A DNA stretch of 64,000 bases from Ereboglobus sp. PH5-10 (GCF_029504735.1 NZ_JAQFIP010000009.1:62001-126000); one strand, 5' to 3'; positions 17,666 to 29,407 are shown, counted from the first letter of the stretch. Translations and numbers: made by a program. The notes: generated by a model from the sequence alone, not told the origin.

Positions 17666-17804
17666 TGTGTTTCGGGAGGTGGCTTCACTGCGCGGGTGTT
17701 TTTGCCAGACCGCGATCTTTCAGCCAGCCACTTCGCGGCTGGCCCACATGCATGTCAACGATTTCGCGTCAAATTACATTCAAACTTATAATAATCGAAA
17801 CCGG

Positions 17805-17879
17805 GCTGGAGGGCGGAGCTCTGCGACGCCGTTGCCTGCAATCGTGGCATGACGGCGTCGCAGAGCTCCGCCCTCCAGC
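17805..17879. repeat. Perfect 28-bp inverted repeat
   Basis: Arms 17805-17832 and 17852-17879 are exact reverse complements (starting GCTGGAGGGCGGAGCTCTGC) around a 19-base loop. The stem is GC-rich and lies between two AT-richer orphan genes. It looks like a REP- or MITE-type palindrome; no T run follows on either strand. Confidence 0.9.
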
Positions 17880-17960
17880 GCACGCGTGTGTCCGAAACGC
17901 TGAAACGGATAAATCAACAATTTTCGACTCAACCTTTTTTGCGTCTCTTAGAAAACAGAA

Positions 17961-18371
17961 CTATCGTTCATCCGCGTTGGCTCGAACGACTGGTTCGGCT
18001 CTTTTTTCGAGCGGAATCGGCTGCAATTCACTCAGAGTCCCAAAGCAGAGCCCTTCGTCTTTTCGCTGGTGGAATATACCTTCGTCAACATTGATGCGCC
18101 ATCGAGAACCAATGGCTAAAAATGGTATTGATTCGCTCGTAATATCTGAAACCACAAGTAGCACCTTCGAAATACCATCTTTTCTTTTTTCGATGAGGCG
18201 TGCGCTAATCGCATATGCTGGAACACCCTTATTCTTCTTCGGTGGTGGTCTGAACGATTCTATCTCGATGCTTAACGTGATAGGGTGAGTTTGAATCTGC
18301 ATGACCTCGATAGGTCGGTCCGCACAACCGACTAGCATAATACAAACGAAGAGTAGCGTGTAGGCCTTCAC
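17961..18371 (-). CDS. Orphan lipoprotein
   Basis: The protein has 136 residues with a signal segment YTLLFVCIMLVGC ending in a clear lipobox (LVGC), so it is a predicted lipoprotein. The mature part includes HPITLSIEIESF and LLVVSDITSESIPFLAIGSRW and matches no family I recognise. Its composition is AT-richer than the chromosomal background. Repeat copy B ends a few bases upstream of its start codon, mirroring the arrangement at the neighbouring orphan gene. Confidence 0.7.
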   Translation of the reverse strand: MKAYTLLFVCIMLVGCADRPIEVMQIQTHPITLSIEIESFRPPPKKNKGVPAYAISARLIEKRKDGISKVLLVVSDITSESIPFLAIGSRWRINVDEGIFHQRKDEGLCFGTLSELQPIPLEKRAEPVVRANADER

Positions 18372-18376
18372 TCTTA

Positions 18377-18477
18377 GCCTAACAGTGTTATTAGGCCAAA
18401 CTGGCCTTGGGGGTTGGAGTTGGGCTCATGGGCGGCAACGTTTTTGTTATCACTGCGGACGTCAATGATCGAATTGC
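18377..18477 (-). repeat. Cassette-type direct repeat, copy B
   Basis: On the minus strand it runs from CAATTCGATCATTGACGTCC to GGCCTAA-7 bases-GTTAGGC. The last 21 bases have the spacing of the right half of an integron attC site (GGCYTAA, 7 bases, GTTRRRY). The left half does not form the expected complementary pair, so the assignment to attC is tentative. Confidence 0.7.
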
Positions 18478-18500
18478 TTGGAGTTGGCGTTTGGTTTTTG

Positions 18501-18530
18501 CGGAGTGGCGACTTGGAAATCGCCGCTCCG
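18501..18530. repeat. Small GC-rich hairpin 3' of htpG
   Basis: CGGAGTGGCGAC pairs with ATCGCCGCTCCG at ten of twelve positions around a short loop. It lies 10 bp beyond the htpG stop. Downstream on the minus strand there is an A run rather than a T run, so a palindromic repeat is more likely than a terminator. Confidence 0.55.
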
Positions 18531-18540
18531 TTCGGAGAAA

Positions 18541-20457
18541 TCACGCCGTTTCCAGCAGCTTGTAGATTCGCGCGACCATTTTGCTGGCGTCGTCGAGGAG
18601 GCCGGCGCTGATGAGGGCGTTGTCCAGGATTTGCTCGGCAATCAAAGCGGCTTTTTCAGGCGCGGTTTTTTGCGCGTCGGCAAGGCGCTTGATCACGGCG
18701 CTGCGCGGGTTGACTTCGAGATTCACCTTGAGCGGGGGCTCGGCGGGGATTTCGCCTTCCTTGCCTTCGGTTCCCGATGCGGCTTGCTGCTGGCGCATGG
18801 CGCGCATCATGCGGCGCATGTGCGCGGGCATGGGGTCGGCGTTGAGCGCGAGCGCGGGCGAATCGGTGAGGCGGTCACTCGACTTCACCTCGGCGACTCC
18901 GCGCGCGGCGAGCGTTGTTTTGAGCCATTCAACGAGGGCGGCGGTGTCGGTTTCGGAGAGCGCGTTTTCATCGGCGGGCGGCTTGGGCGCGTCGGGGAGT
19001 TTCAGGTCGGCGCTGTCGGCGGAGACGAGTTTTTTGCCGTCGAATTCGCGGACGTTGCTCATCACGTAATCGTCAACGGCCTCGTAGCAGTAGAGGACTT
19101 CGAGGTTGCGCGATTTGAAGCCCTCGATGTAGGGGCCGCTTTCGATCGATTCGCGGGTGGCGCCGATGAGGTAGTAGATCTCGGTTTGGCCTTCCTTCAT
19201 GCGCGAGACGTAGTCGGCGAGCGAGGTGGTTTTGCCTTTTTCGGTGAGCGAGGATTCGTAGCGGAGAAGCTTGGTGAGTTGCTCCTTGTGCGTGAAGTCG
19301 AGCGCGGCGCCTTCCTTGAGGAAGATGCCGAACTGGGCGTAGAGGTCGGCGTAGGCGTCGGCGTTGTTTTGCGCGAGTTCGTCGAGGTGCTTGAGGAAGC
19401 GCTTGGTGATGACCTTGCCGAGTTTGTCGAGCAGGGCCTTGTCCTGCATGGTTTCGCGCGAGATGTTGAGCGGAAGGTCCTCGCAATCGACGACGCCCTT
19501 GAGGAAGCGGAGCCATTCGGGGAGGAGGTCTTTCGGGCGCGAGTCGATGAGGACTTTGCGGCAGTAGAGCGCGACGGAGGGTTCGAGGCGCGTCATGCCG
19601 AAACGCTCGGGGTTTTCGTTGGGCACGAAGAGGAGGGCGTTGATGGCGAGCGGGGCGTCGGCGGAAAAGTGGAGGTGCGTGCGCGGCTCGTCCCAGGCGT
19701 GGGCTTGGAACTTGTAGAACTCGGTGTATTCCTCGGGCTTGATTTCGTTTTTGTTGCGCAGCCAGAGCGCCTGGACGGTGTTGATGCGCTTGGTGTTGAG
19801 GTTGACGGGGAAGGAGACGAAGGCGGAGTAGTGCTCGAGGATTTGCTTGATGCGCGCCTCGCCGGCGAAGTCGGCGCAATCGTCCTTGAGCGTGATGGCG
19901 ATGGTGGTGCCGCGCGGGGTGTCGGCGGGCGCGGTTTCGATGGTGTAGGAGCCGGAGCCGTCGCTCGACCAGGTGTGCGCGGGCTCGTCGGCGCGCCATG
20001 AGCGCGAGGTGACGCGCACGTGCTTGGCGACCATGAACGCGGAGTAGAAGCCGACGCCAAACTGGCCGATGAGGTTGGCGTTTTTCTGGCCGTTTTCGCC
20101 GAGCGCCTTGAGGAAGGCCTTGGAGCCGGAGTGCGCGATGGTGCCGAGGTTTTCAACGAGCTCGGCGCCGGTCATGCCGAGGCCGTCGTCGGCGATGGTG
20201 ATGGTTTTTTCGCCGGCCTTGTCGTCGGTGGTGATGTTGACCTCGAGGGGGCGCGGGTCGTCGGGGAGATTTTTTTCGGTGAGCTGGAGGTGGCGGAATT
20301 TTTCGAGCGCGTCGGAGGCGTTCGAGACGAGCTCGCGCACGAAGATTTCCTTCTCGGTGTAGAGCGAGTGGATGACGATATCGAGGAGCTGCTTGATCTC
20401 GGCCTGGAACTCGAATTTTTGCGGTGCGGTTTGTGCGTCGGTTTTTTTGTCGGACAT
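18541..20457 (-). CDS. htpG: Chaperone HtpG (Hsp90)
   Basis: The protein has 638 residues and is the bacterial Hsp90, a cytoplasmic ATP-dependent chaperone. The N-terminal GHKL ATPase shows LVSNASDALEKFRHLQ, IADDGLGMTGAELVENLGTIA and IGQFGVGFYSAFMVA. The middle domain has LLFVPNENPERFG, LPEWLRFLKGVVDCEDLPLN and SRETMQ. The C-terminal dimerisation part contains SSDRLTDSPALALNAD. Length fits the family. ATG 20457 begins right before MSDKKTDAQ; longer upstream frames are not conserved. Confidence 0.97.
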   Translation of the reverse strand: MSDKKTDAQTAPQKFEFQAEIKQLLDIVIHSLYTEKEIFVRELVSNASDALEKFRHLQLTEKNLPDDPRPLEVNITTDDKAGEKTITIADDGLGMTGAELVENLGTIAHSGSKAFLKALGENGQKNANLIGQFGVGFYSAFMVAKHVRVTSRSWRADEPAHTWSSDGSGSYTIETAPADTPRGTTIAITLKDDCADFAGEARIKQILEHYSAFVSFPVNLNTKRINTVQALWLRNKNEIKPEEYTEFYKFQAHAWDEPRTHLHFSADAPLAINALLFVPNENPERFGMTRLEPSVALYCRKVLIDSRPKDLLPEWLRFLKGVVDCEDLPLNISRETMQDKALLDKLGKVITKRFLKHLDELAQNNADAYADLYAQFGIFLKEGAALDFTHKEQLTKLLRYESSLTEKGKTTSLADYVSRMKEGQTEIYYLIGATRESIESGPYIEGFKSRNLEVLYCYEAVDDYVMSNVREFDGKKLVSADSADLKLPDAPKPPADENALSETDTAALVEWLKTTLAARGVAEVKSSDRLTDSPALALNADPMPAHMRRMMRAMRQQQAASGTEGKEGEIPAEPPLKVNLEVNPRSAVIKRLADAQKTAPEKAALIAEQILDNALISAGLLDDASKMVARIYKLLETA

Positions 20458-20637
20458 GATGCGAATAATGCGTGTTGAGTTGTTGTGTGTTTGGTTTGTG
20501 AAAGTGTCGAAAGAGAAAAAGGATTTTAGCCGCGCACGGAAAAAATCAAGAGCGGGGTTTGCTGAGAGCACCGGCGCGAAAACGGGAAGTAGGGCGCGCG
20601 CATCCGTGAACACACGCGAGCGCGCACGACGTGCCCC

Positions 20638-22332
<1,695 letters not shown>

Positions 22333-22359
22333 GGCAATTGTCAGAAAACTAATAACCTC

Positions 22360-22436
22360 AAAGAGGCGCAAGAGTCACAGGAAAAACAAAGCCGCCGCGG
22401 TGTCTTTCGCGCCTCTTCGCGCTTGTTCTTGTGCTC
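22360..22436. repeat. Imperfect inverted repeat between ettA and the Nudix gene
   Basis: AAAGAGGCGCAAGAG on the left is partly complementary to a CGCGCCTCTTCGCGCTTG arm on the right. It fills the 100-bp spacer between two genes on the minus strand. Pairing is weaker than in the nuo spacers. Confidence 0.5.
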
Positions 22437-22926
22437 AGATAATTTCCTCCGTCTCGACGCTCAGCGGTTTCGCCGGGTCGCAATCAACGCGCAGCGTCAC
22501 GAAGCGGTCGCGGTGGTTGTCGAAAATCGGCCAGAGTGCGGCGCGGTCGGTTTCGGGGATGTAAATGTCGTCCATCGCGGCGCGTGTGAAAAAACCGAAC
22601 TTGCCCTCGTCGATGTCGGGCGGAAGCGCGGGAATGGGTTTCTTGCATCGGAAGAGAAACATGAGCCAGTGACCGCTGCCCTCGTAGGATTTTTCCGCGA
22701 TCATGCAGAACAGGTGCAAGTCGGCGGTTGTGATTTCAAAACCGGTTTCCTCGCGCGTCTCGCGGATGGCGCACTCGTAGGGCGACTCGCCGGAGGCGGT
22801 TTCGAGCTTGCCGCCGACAGGGCTCCACGCGCCGAGGTTCGGAGCTTTTGCGCGGCGGATGAGGAGTTGTTCGCCCCACGCGTTTTCGATAAAAACAAGA
22901 ACGGCGAGTTTGTAGGGGATGCTCAT
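22435..22926 (-). CDS. Nudix hydrolase
   Basis: The protein has 163 residues. The Nudix box is complete: GGKLETASGESPYECAIRE followed by TREETGF, with the conserved Gly, Glu and REUxEE residues that bind Mg. Nudix enzymes hydrolyse nucleoside diphosphates linked to another moiety; the substrate is not predictable here. It probably shares a transcript with ettA, which follows about 100 bp downstream. Confidence 0.9.
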   Translation of the reverse strand: MSIPYKLAVLVFIENAWGEQLLIRRAKAPNLGAWSPVGGKLETASGESPYECAIRETREETGFEITTADLHLFCMIAEKSYEGSGHWLMFLFRCKKPIPALPPDIDEGKFGFFTRAAMDDIYIPETDRAALWPIFDNHRDRFVTLRVDCDPAKPLSVETEEII

Positions 22927-23128
22927 TTGAAAGCCGGTTTTCTAAGCACGGATTGCGGGGATTTACACGGACAAAAACAAAGCGCCGGCATGCGCAAGCC
23001 GCGCGCGACCCAAATGTCCGCGCGCGTGTTTTGCGAAGCGTGTTCAATTTTTTCGGAAATTTTCTGATTGGTTTCTGGCGCGCGATTCATAGCCATTGCG
23101 GGCTTCACCATTCACCAATAACAAAAAT

Positions 23129-24034
23129 ATGTCACTCGCACTTCTCTTCGCCGGTCAAGGCGCACAAAAAGTCGGCATGGGCAAATCGCTCTACGAAAAC
23201 TCCGCCGCCGCGCGCGCGCTTTATGACGAGGCAAACAGTGTTCTCGGCTGGGATTTGAAAAAAATCTCGTTCGAGGGCCCCGATGCCGAGCTCACGCAAA
23301 CGAAGGTCTGCCAGCCCGCGCTGTTCGTGCACGGGCTCGCGCTCCTCGCCGCGCTCAAGGAAAAGGGCGACGCCGGAATCGCGGACGCAAAATACGCGCT
23401 CGGCCTCAGCCTCGGCGAAATCACCGCGCTGACCGCCGCGGGCGTGTTCGATTTTGCGACCGGCCTGCGCGTCGTCGCCGAACGCGGACGCCTCATGCAG
23501 ATGGCGTGCGAGGCGACGCACGGCAGCATGGCGGCGATCATCGGCGAATCGCGCGAAACCGTCGCGGCGCTTTGCGCGAAGTTCGACCTTGAGGCGGCCA
23601 ACTTCAACTGCCCCGGCCAGATCATCATTTCCGGCGAAAAACAAAAAATCGTCGATGCCGTCGCCGACGCCAAGGCAAACGGCATCCGAAAGGCCATGGA
23701 GCTCAATGTGGCCGGTGCCTATCACAGCCGCCTGATGGTTCCGGCGCGCGACGCGTTTGAAAAATTCCTCGAAACCATTCCCTTCGCCGCGCCGCAAATG
23801 ACCGTGTTCACCAACACCACCGGCAAGGCAGTCAGCGAGCCCGCCGACATCCGCGCCGCGCTCGTGAAGCAGGTCGTCTCGTCCGTGCTCTGGGAGGACT
23901 GCCTCGTCAGCGCGCAAGCGGCGGGCGCGACGGCGTTTCTCGAACTCGGGCCCGGCGGCGTGCTCGCCGGCCACGTTAAGCGCACGAACAAGGAGTGGCC
24001 CGTCACCAGCAAGTCGGAATACGCCGATTTGTAA
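23129..24034 (+). CDS. fabD: Malonyl-CoA:ACP transacylase
   Basis: The protein has 301 residues and transfers malonyl from CoA to acyl carrier protein to feed fatty acid synthesis. It has the N-terminal LLFAGQGAQKVGMGKSLYE, the active-site GLSLGEITALTAAGVF with the nucleophilic Ser, FNCPGQIIISG, and GAYHSRLM with the catalytic His. Length is typical. No other fab gene is adjacent. A strong terminator follows. Confidence 0.95.
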   Translation: MSLALLFAGQGAQKVGMGKSLYENSAAARALYDEANSVLGWDLKKISFEGPDAELTQTKVCQPALFVHGLALLAALKEKGDAGIADAKYALGLSLGEITALTAAGVFDFATGLRVVAERGRLMQMACEATHGSMAAIIGESRETVAALCAKFDLEAANFNCPGQIIISGEKQKIVDAVADAKANGIRKAMELNVAGAYHSRLMVPARDAFEKFLETIPFAAPQMTVFTNTTGKAVSEPADIRAALVKQVVSSVLWEDCLVSAQAAGATAFLELGPGGVLAGHVKRTNKEWPVTSKSEYADL

Positions 24035-24065
24035 GCGACCCGCCCCGCGCTTCCTTTTTGACACG

Positions 24066-24095
24066 ACGTCAGGCAATCCATTGCCTGACGTTTTT
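24066..24095 (+). terminator. Intrinsic terminator of fabD
   Basis: A perfect 11-bp stem ACGTCAGGCAA / TTGCCTGACGT has a TCCA loop and is followed directly by a T run. It lies 30 bp after the fabD stop codon and before gltX. Confidence 0.9.
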
Positions 24096-24133
24096 CATTT
24101 CACATCTCGAATCCCGCACTCCGCATTTTCACC

Positions 24134-25507
24134 ATGTCCAACATCCGCGTCCGTTTCGCACCAAGCCCCACGGGCTTTTTCCACATCGGCAGCGCACGCA
24201 CCGCGCTCTTCAACTGGCTCTACGCGCGCCACACCGGCGGCACGTTCGTGCTGCGCATCGAGGACACCGACAAGGAGCGCAACAGCGAGGACTTCCTCAA
24301 TGTCATTTATGACAGCCTCAAGTGGCTCGGCATGAACTGGGACGAGGGGCCGGGCGTTGGCGGCGATTACGGCCCCTACCGCCAGAGCGAGCGCGACGCG
24401 ATCTACAAGGAATACATCCGGAAACTCTTCGACGCCGGGCGCGCCTACGAGAAGGACGGCGCCGTATGGTTCAAGCTCCTCGGCGAGCGCTACGAAACCT
24501 TCGACGACCATCGCAAAAAGACCGTCGAAAAGGTAAAGGTCGCCCCCACCGTAATCGACGATCTCATCCGCGGACGGGTCGAGCGCGTCGAGGACGAGGA
24601 CTTCGTGATCGTGCGCTCCGACGGCAGCCCCGTGTTTCACCTTGTCAACGTCATCGACGACATCGCCATGAAAATCACGCACGTGATTCGCGGCGAGGAT
24701 CACCTTTCAAACACCAGCAAGCACGTCGAGCTCTTCAAGGCCTTCGGCGCGCCCGTGCCGCACTTCGCGCACATACCGCTCATCCTCAAGCAAAACGGGC
24801 CCGGCAAAATGTCCAAGCGCGACCAGGGCGCGCTCGTCGAGGAGTATCAGCGCCGCGGATACATTCCCGAGGCGCTCGTCAACTTCCTCAGCCTCCTCGG
24901 ATGGAATCCCGGCGACGATCGCGAAAAAATGCCCGTCGCGGAAATCATCCGCCTCTTCGACCTTCCCGGCGTGAACCAAAGCAACGCGCGCTTTGACGAC
25001 AAAAAACTCGCACACATGAACATGACCTACGTGCTGGAGCTGCCGCCCGACGATTTTGTGGCGCGAGCCAAGGCGTATTTCGCGCGACACGGCACCTTCG
25101 CCGCCGGTATGCCCGACGAAAATTATCTGCGCGAAGTCCTCCTGCTCAGCCAGCCCAAGATAAAAGGCATCGAGGACCTGCCCGGCTACACGGAGTATTT
25201 CTTCACGGAAAACTTTTCCCTCAACGAAAAAGCCGCCGCGAAAATCATGGGCAAGGGCGATCCGAAAACCCGCCTGCTCGAACTCGCCGACGCGCTGAAG
25301 ACCGTCGATTTTTCGAACGACCTCGTGATCGAGGAGGCGATCAAAAAACTCGCCGCCGACAAGGGTCTCGGTTTCGGCGACTATCAGTCCATCGCGCGCC
25401 TCGCCGTTTCCGGCACCAACGTGGGGCCAAACCTCACGGGCATGTTCCGCGTGCTCGGCCGCGACCGCGTGCTGGCGCGAATCGAGCGGTTTCTGGCACG
25501 GCAATAA
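24134..25507 (+). CDS. gltX: Glutamyl-tRNA synthetase
   Basis: The protein has 457 residues and is a class I aminoacyl-tRNA synthetase. The HIGH-type motif is in [19 protein letters not shown], followed by [11 protein letters not shown], and the second class I signature is GKMSKRDQG. The discriminating non-catalytic C-terminal helical domain for anticodon recognition occupies about residues 310-457. It charges tRNA-Glu (and possibly tRNA-Gln if gatCAB is present). Not in an operon: a terminator precedes it. Confidence 0.96.
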   Translation: MSNIRVRFAPSPTGFFHIGSARTALFNWLYARHTGGTFVLRIEDTDKERNSEDFLNVIYDSLKWLGMNWDEGPGVGGDYGPYRQSERDAIYKEYIRKLFDAGRAYEKDGAVWFKLLGERYETFDDHRKKTVEKVKVAPTVIDDLIRGRVERVEDEDFVIVRSDGSPVFHLVNVIDDIAMKITHVIRGEDHLSNTSKHVELFKAFGAPVPHFAHIPLILKQNGPGKMSKRDQGALVEEYQRRGYIPEALVNFLSLLGWNPGDDREKMPVAEIIRLFDLPGVNQSNARFDDKKLAHMNMTYVLELPPDDFVARAKAYFARHGTFAAGMPDENYLREVLLLSQPKIKGIEDLPGYTEYFFTENFSLNEKAAAKIMGKGDPKTRLLELADALKTVDFSNDLVIEEAIKKLAADKGLGFGDYQSIARLAVSGTNVGPNLTGMFRVLGRDRVLARIERFLARQ

Positions 25508-25602
25508 ACAGCCAAAAGTCGCGAGCCGCGGCCGGGGGGAAAAGGCCCGCCAAACCGCGCGCTTGCGCGCGGGCGCGCGAACGTGTTTTCTTGCGCTCTT
25601 CC

Positions 25603-26433
25603 ATGTCCACAAATCACACCGAAAACACCGCGTCGCAGGAACTCCTCTCGCGCATCGAGGCCGGCAAGGCCGCCGTGCTCGCGCAAACCGATCTTATGTT
25701 GCGCGAATTCGGCCGCGCCCAAAGCAACTGGAAATCCGACGGCACGCGAGTCACGCCCGTCGATATCGCGATTTCACAAAACATCGAGCGGCTCATTCAC
25801 GAGCGTTTTGCGGACGACGAGTTTTTCAGCGAGGAGCTCGCCGATCCCGCGCGCTTCGAGTCCGAGCCGCTGCGCGCGCGTTTCGCGTGGATACTCGACC
25901 CGATCGACGGCACCAACAACTACGCCACCGGCCTCGCCAGCTGCGCGATTTCACTCGGCCTCTACGAAAACGGCCTCCCCGTTTACGGCATCGTTTACGA
26001 CATGAGCCGGCGCGCGCTCATCCACGGCGGCCCCGGCCTCGGCGTGTTCGACGGCGACCGGGCGGTTTCCGTTTCGCAGGCCGCGCCCACGCCGCAAAGC
26101 CTGGTCGGCTTTCACAGCCCCCACGACAAAATCTACGCGGCGCAGGCAAAAACCATCGTCGAAAATTTCAAGATCCGCGGACTCGGCAGCAGCACGCTCC
26201 TCCTCTCCTACGTCGCCAACGGAATGCTCGAAGGCGTCGTCGACCACAACGTCAAGATATGGGACATCGCCGCCGCGATCCCGCTCTGCATGGCCGGGGG
26301 CGGCGAACTTTATTTCTTCAACAACACCAACCCGCTCCCCGTGCGAACCTTCGACCTGAAGATGAAACGCATCCAATACATCGCCGGCGGCGCGGCCTTT
26401 GTCGCCCGCGCGCGCGAGTTGCTCGGCGTTTGA
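25603..26433 (+). CDS. Inositol monophosphatase-family phosphatase
   Basis: The protein has 276 residues. Family metal-binding motifs are present: FFSEELADP (the GEE-type motif), WILDPIDGTNNYATG and the late IWDIAAAIPLCMAGG. Such enzymes hydrolyse inositol-1-phosphate, histidinol phosphate or 3'-phosphoadenosine phosphates; context does not decide. ATG 25603 is used; the pncA-like gene follows 41 bp downstream, so the pair is probably co-transcribed. Confidence 0.88.
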   Translation: MSTNHTENTASQELLSRIEAGKAAVLAQTDLMLREFGRAQSNWKSDGTRVTPVDIAISQNIERLIHERFADDEFFSEELADPARFESEPLRARFAWILDPIDGTNNYATGLASCAISLGLYENGLPVYGIVYDMSRRALIHGGPGLGVFDGDRAVSVSQAAPTPQSLVGFHSPHDKIYAAQAKTIVENFKIRGLGSSTLLLSYVANGMLEGVVDHNVKIWDIAAAIPLCMAGGGELYFFNNTNPLPVRTFDLKMKRIQYIAGGAAFVARARELLGV

Positions 26434-26474
26434 GACGGCGCGATTTTTCCCAACGGCCAACCCTGATTCACCGC

Positions 26475-27098
26475 ATGAAAAAAACGCTCCTGCTTGTTGA
26501 CATACAGAACGACTTTGTGCCGGGCGGCGCGCTTGCCGCGCCCGATGGCGACAAAATCATCCCGCTGGTGAACCGCCTGCAACCGCTGTTTCAACATGTC
26601 CTCGCGACACAGGACTGGCATCCCGCCGACCATGGCAGCTTCGCGGCGCAACACGCCGGGCGCTCGCCGGGCGAGGTCATTGATCTCCACGGCATCCGGC
26701 AAATCCTCTGGCCCGTGCATTGCGTGCAACAAACACGCGGCGCGGCTTTCGCCGACGGTCTCGAAACGCGGCGCATCGAGCACATTTTTCACAAGGGCGC
26801 CGATCCGCGCGTCGACAGTTACAGCGCCTTCTTCGACAACGGCCGCAAGCACTCAACCGGCTTGGAAAAGTATCTGCGCGAGCACGGACTGACGGATATT
26901 TACATCGCCGGGCTCGCAACGGATTACTGCATAAAATACAGCGCGCTTGACGCCGCGCAGCTCGGCTTCAACACGCGCGTGATCGCCGACGCCTGCCGCG
27001 CGGTGAACATGCAACCGGGCGACGACAAGCGCGCCTTTGACGAGATGCGCAAGGCCGGGGTGCGTGTGATCGAAAGCGCGGAACTGGCATCAAGGTAG
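26475..27098 (+). CDS. pncA: Nicotinamidase
   Basis: The protein has 207 residues and is of the isochorismatase-like fold. The catalytic triad residues are visible: D in LLVDIQNDF, a Lys in HIFHKGADP and the nucleophilic Cys in LATDYCIKYSALDAAQLGF. The metal site is DWHPADHGSFA. It converts nicotinamide to nicotinate for NAD salvage. Cytoplasmic, length typical. Confidence 0.92.
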   Translation: MKKTLLLVDIQNDFVPGGALAAPDGDKIIPLVNRLQPLFQHVLATQDWHPADHGSFAAQHAGRSPGEVIDLHGIRQILWPVHCVQQTRGAAFADGLETRRIEHIFHKGADPRVDSYSAFFDNGRKHSTGLEKYLREHGLTDIYIAGLATDYCIKYSALDAAQLGFNTRVIADACRAVNMQPGDDKRAFDEMRKAGVRVIESAELASR

Positions 27099-27123
27099 CG
27101 CATGCACTCCCGGCCCCCGCCGC

Positions 27124-29358
27124 TTATAATTGCGCGGAGCTTTCCGGCGCGTCGGCGGCGGCGGTGTTTTTGGCGAGTCGCTCCACCAGTGTTTGGTGGC
27201 TCACGGGCTTGGTGAGAACCGTCCGGAAATATGGCCGCAGCAATTTCCTCTGCTGTTTGTCGATATCAATATCAACAAGGCCGACCGCGCGCCCGGCATG
27301 CCAGCATTCGGGCTCGGTCGCATAGGTGCGCAACGCCGTCAGCGTGCCGGCGTCGCACTCGACAACGGCGAGATCCCATTCCGTCGCGCCAAGCCCGGAC
27401 ATTTGAAGCCCGAGCGCGACGGCCCCGGCGCGGGCAAGCTCGCGCTTGAGTTCGCGCGCGAAACCATCGTGCGATGTCACGACCGCGATGCGTTTTCCAT
27501 CAAGGAGCGGCATTTCCTCGTGCGCGGCGGAAACATCCTCGTGCGCGGCGCAGCGTATGGTGAACGAGAACACCGCCCCCTTGCCCAACTCGCTGACAAC
27601 GGTCATGCGCCCGCCCATCAGCCGCACGAGATCATAACAAATGGAAAGGCCGAGCCCGGCGCCGTCGTAACGGCGCGAATTGGATGAATCAAGCTGGGTG
27701 AACGGCTGGAAAATGCGCGACTGGTTCTCGGGCGCGATTCCAATGCCGGTGTCACGCACGGTGAACTCAAGGACGATGCCGTTTTCCCGCAAGTCGCCGG
27801 GCGGGGGGCTTTCCCCGGTTTCCGGCGGGAATGTGTCCGCGACAGGCCCGGATGGCTCGGACGCCGCCAAACGAACGGACGCCTCGACCTCGCCCGCGGG
27901 GGTGAACTTGACCGCGTTGCCAATCAGGTTGACGAGCACCTGGCGCAACCGACCGGCGTCGGTGATGATGCTCGCGGGAACGGCCGGATCGATCTCATGC
28001 AGAAGCTGCAGTTGTTTGCCGGCGGCGCGCGGCGCGGCCAGTTCGAGCGTGTTCTCGAGGAGGGTGCGCACATCGCAGGGTTCCTCGGCGAGACTCATGC
28101 GCCCGGATTCAATGCGCGAATAGTCGAGTATGTCGCCCGTGAGCTGCATGAGCGTTTCGCCGCCCTCATAAATGGCATGCACGTATTCGCGCTGCTCGGC
28201 GCTCAGTTCGGTGTCGAGCAGAAGGTCGGAAAACCCGATGATGCCGTTGAGCGGCGTGCGCACCTCGTGGCTCATGGTCGCGAGGAAAATGCTTTTGGCG
28301 TGATCGGCGGTTTCGGCGCTCTCCTTGGCAAGGCGAAGCTCGGATGCCTGCCGCTGGATCTCGGTCATGTCCACAATGACAATAATGTAGGCGGCGATTT
28401 CGCCGCCGGCGTCGCGGACCGGGGTTGAGGTGACTTTCGCGGGAAAGCGCGCGCCGCTTTTGCGCCCCAGCTCGAAGTCCTCCGTCCACGGTTTGCCCTC
28501 GTAGGTGAACTTCTCGATTTTCGTGATGTTGTGCTCGGGCATGGCCCGCGCCTTGCCGAGCCAAACCTGGCCGAGCAGCTCCTTGCGGTCATAACCTGTG
28601 ACCGCGCACAAGCCGTGGTTGGCATACTCGATGACGCCGGTGTCGCTGACAATCATCATGGGCGTGGCGCTTTGCTCCATGGCGGCGTTGAGTTTGCGAA
28701 TGGAAAAAGCCTGCCTCGCGTGGCGGCGCGCAATGACGAATGTGGCAAACGGCACGCCGAAGAGCAGCCACGCATAGAGCGCCCGCACAAAGGCTTTTTC
28801 ATACAGCGCCATGTTCCACACGCCTATCTCGCCGTCCAGGCGCATGATGTTGTGTTTGCCGTCAAGCGAATCGACCGGCACATAGGTGGTAACCCACCTG
28901 CCCGTGGAATCGGCCTGGAACTCGTTGACGGTGGTGACGCCCGTGCGCAGGGTCGTGAGCACGTCGGCCTCGTTGATCTGGCCGGGGAAGGGATCGCCGG
29001 GGCGCAGCATGCGCGGCGAGTCAAACGGCTCGGAATCCGCAAGGCAGACGAGTGAGCCGGTTTCCGGGTTCTGCCGGAACAGGTAAATGTATTCAACATT
29101 GGGGTGGGTGCGGTTGAGCCTTATCAACTGGCGCTTGATCCGCCCGTAGGCTTCCGAGCCCTCGTCGGCCCGCGTGCCGGTGAGCTTGGAGAGTTGCTCG
29201 GGGTGGATGGCGAGCGCGCTGCGCCGCGCGTTGCGATCCACCTCGTCGAGGCGGGCCCTGTGCGCATTGCGATATTCCCACACGCCGGCGGCGAGCCCGG
29301 CGCTCACAATGGCGATCATCGTTATCGTGATTTTTGTTCTAAGGGAAAACATCGGCAT
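27124..29358 (-). CDS. Hybrid-like membrane sensor histidine kinase with degenerate receiver
   Basis: The protein has 744 residues. Helix 1 (about 8-26) and helix 2 (about 192-212) bracket a periplasmic sensor region. A PAS domain covers about 222-330 ([18 protein letters not shown]). The HisKA box [20 protein letters not shown] has His at about 364. The ATPase domain shows [24 protein letters not shown] and [15 protein letters not shown]-terminal receiver-like domain (about 635-735) keeps the late Lys (VLTKPV), but at the phospho-acceptor position it reads DLAVVECD, with Glu where Asp is expected. No partner regulator is adjacent, so the signal is unknown. Confidence 0.9.
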   Translation of the reverse strand: MPMFSLRTKITITMIAIVSAGLAAGVWEYRNAHRARLDEVDRNARRSALAIHPEQLSKLTGTRADEGSEAYGRIKRQLIRLNRTHPNVEYIYLFRQNPETGSLVCLADSEPFDSPRMLRPGDPFPGQINEADVLTTLRTGVTTVNEFQADSTGRWVTTYVPVDSLDGKHNIMRLDGEIGVWNMALYEKAFVRALYAWLLFGVPFATFVIARRHARQAFSIRKLNAAMEQSATPMMIVSDTGVIEYANHGLCAVTGYDRKELLGQVWLGKARAMPEHNITKIEKFTYEGKPWTEDFELGRKSGARFPAKVTSTPVRDAGGEIAAYIIVIVDMTEIQRQASELRLAKESAETADHAKSIFLATMSHEVRTPLNGIIGFSDLLLDTELSAEQREYVHAIYEGGETLMQLTGDILDYSRIESGRMSLAEEPCDVRTLLENTLELAAPRAAGKQLQLLHEIDPAVPASIITDAGRLRQVLVNLIGNAVKFTPAGEVEASVRLAASEPSGPVADTFPPETGESPPPGDLRENGIVLEFTVRDTGIGIAPENQSRIFQPFTQLDSSNSRRYDGAGLGLSICYDLVRLMGGRMTVVSELGKGAVFSFTIRCAAHEDVSAAHEEMPLLDGKRIAVVTSHDGFARELKRELARAGAVALGLQMSGLGATEWDLAVVECDAGTLTALRTYATEPECWHAGRAVGLVDIDIDKQQRKLLRPYFRTVLTKPVSHQTLVERLAKNTAAADAPESSAQL

Positions 29359-29407
29359 GGGAGGTGCGGCGATTGCTTATAACATTTGCGCGGAAACAAA
29401 CGCACAA

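Noticed and set aside
18377-18477. Definite integron attC site
   Set aside because: Only the right half has attC spacing; the left half does not fold back on it and no integrase gene is in the window, so it is kept as a hypothesis only.
18478-20001. Long open frame antisense to htpG
   Set aside because: It is antisense to an unmistakable htpG and gives a low-complexity Val/Glu/Gly-rich product, as expected from GC-biased third positions on the opposite strand.
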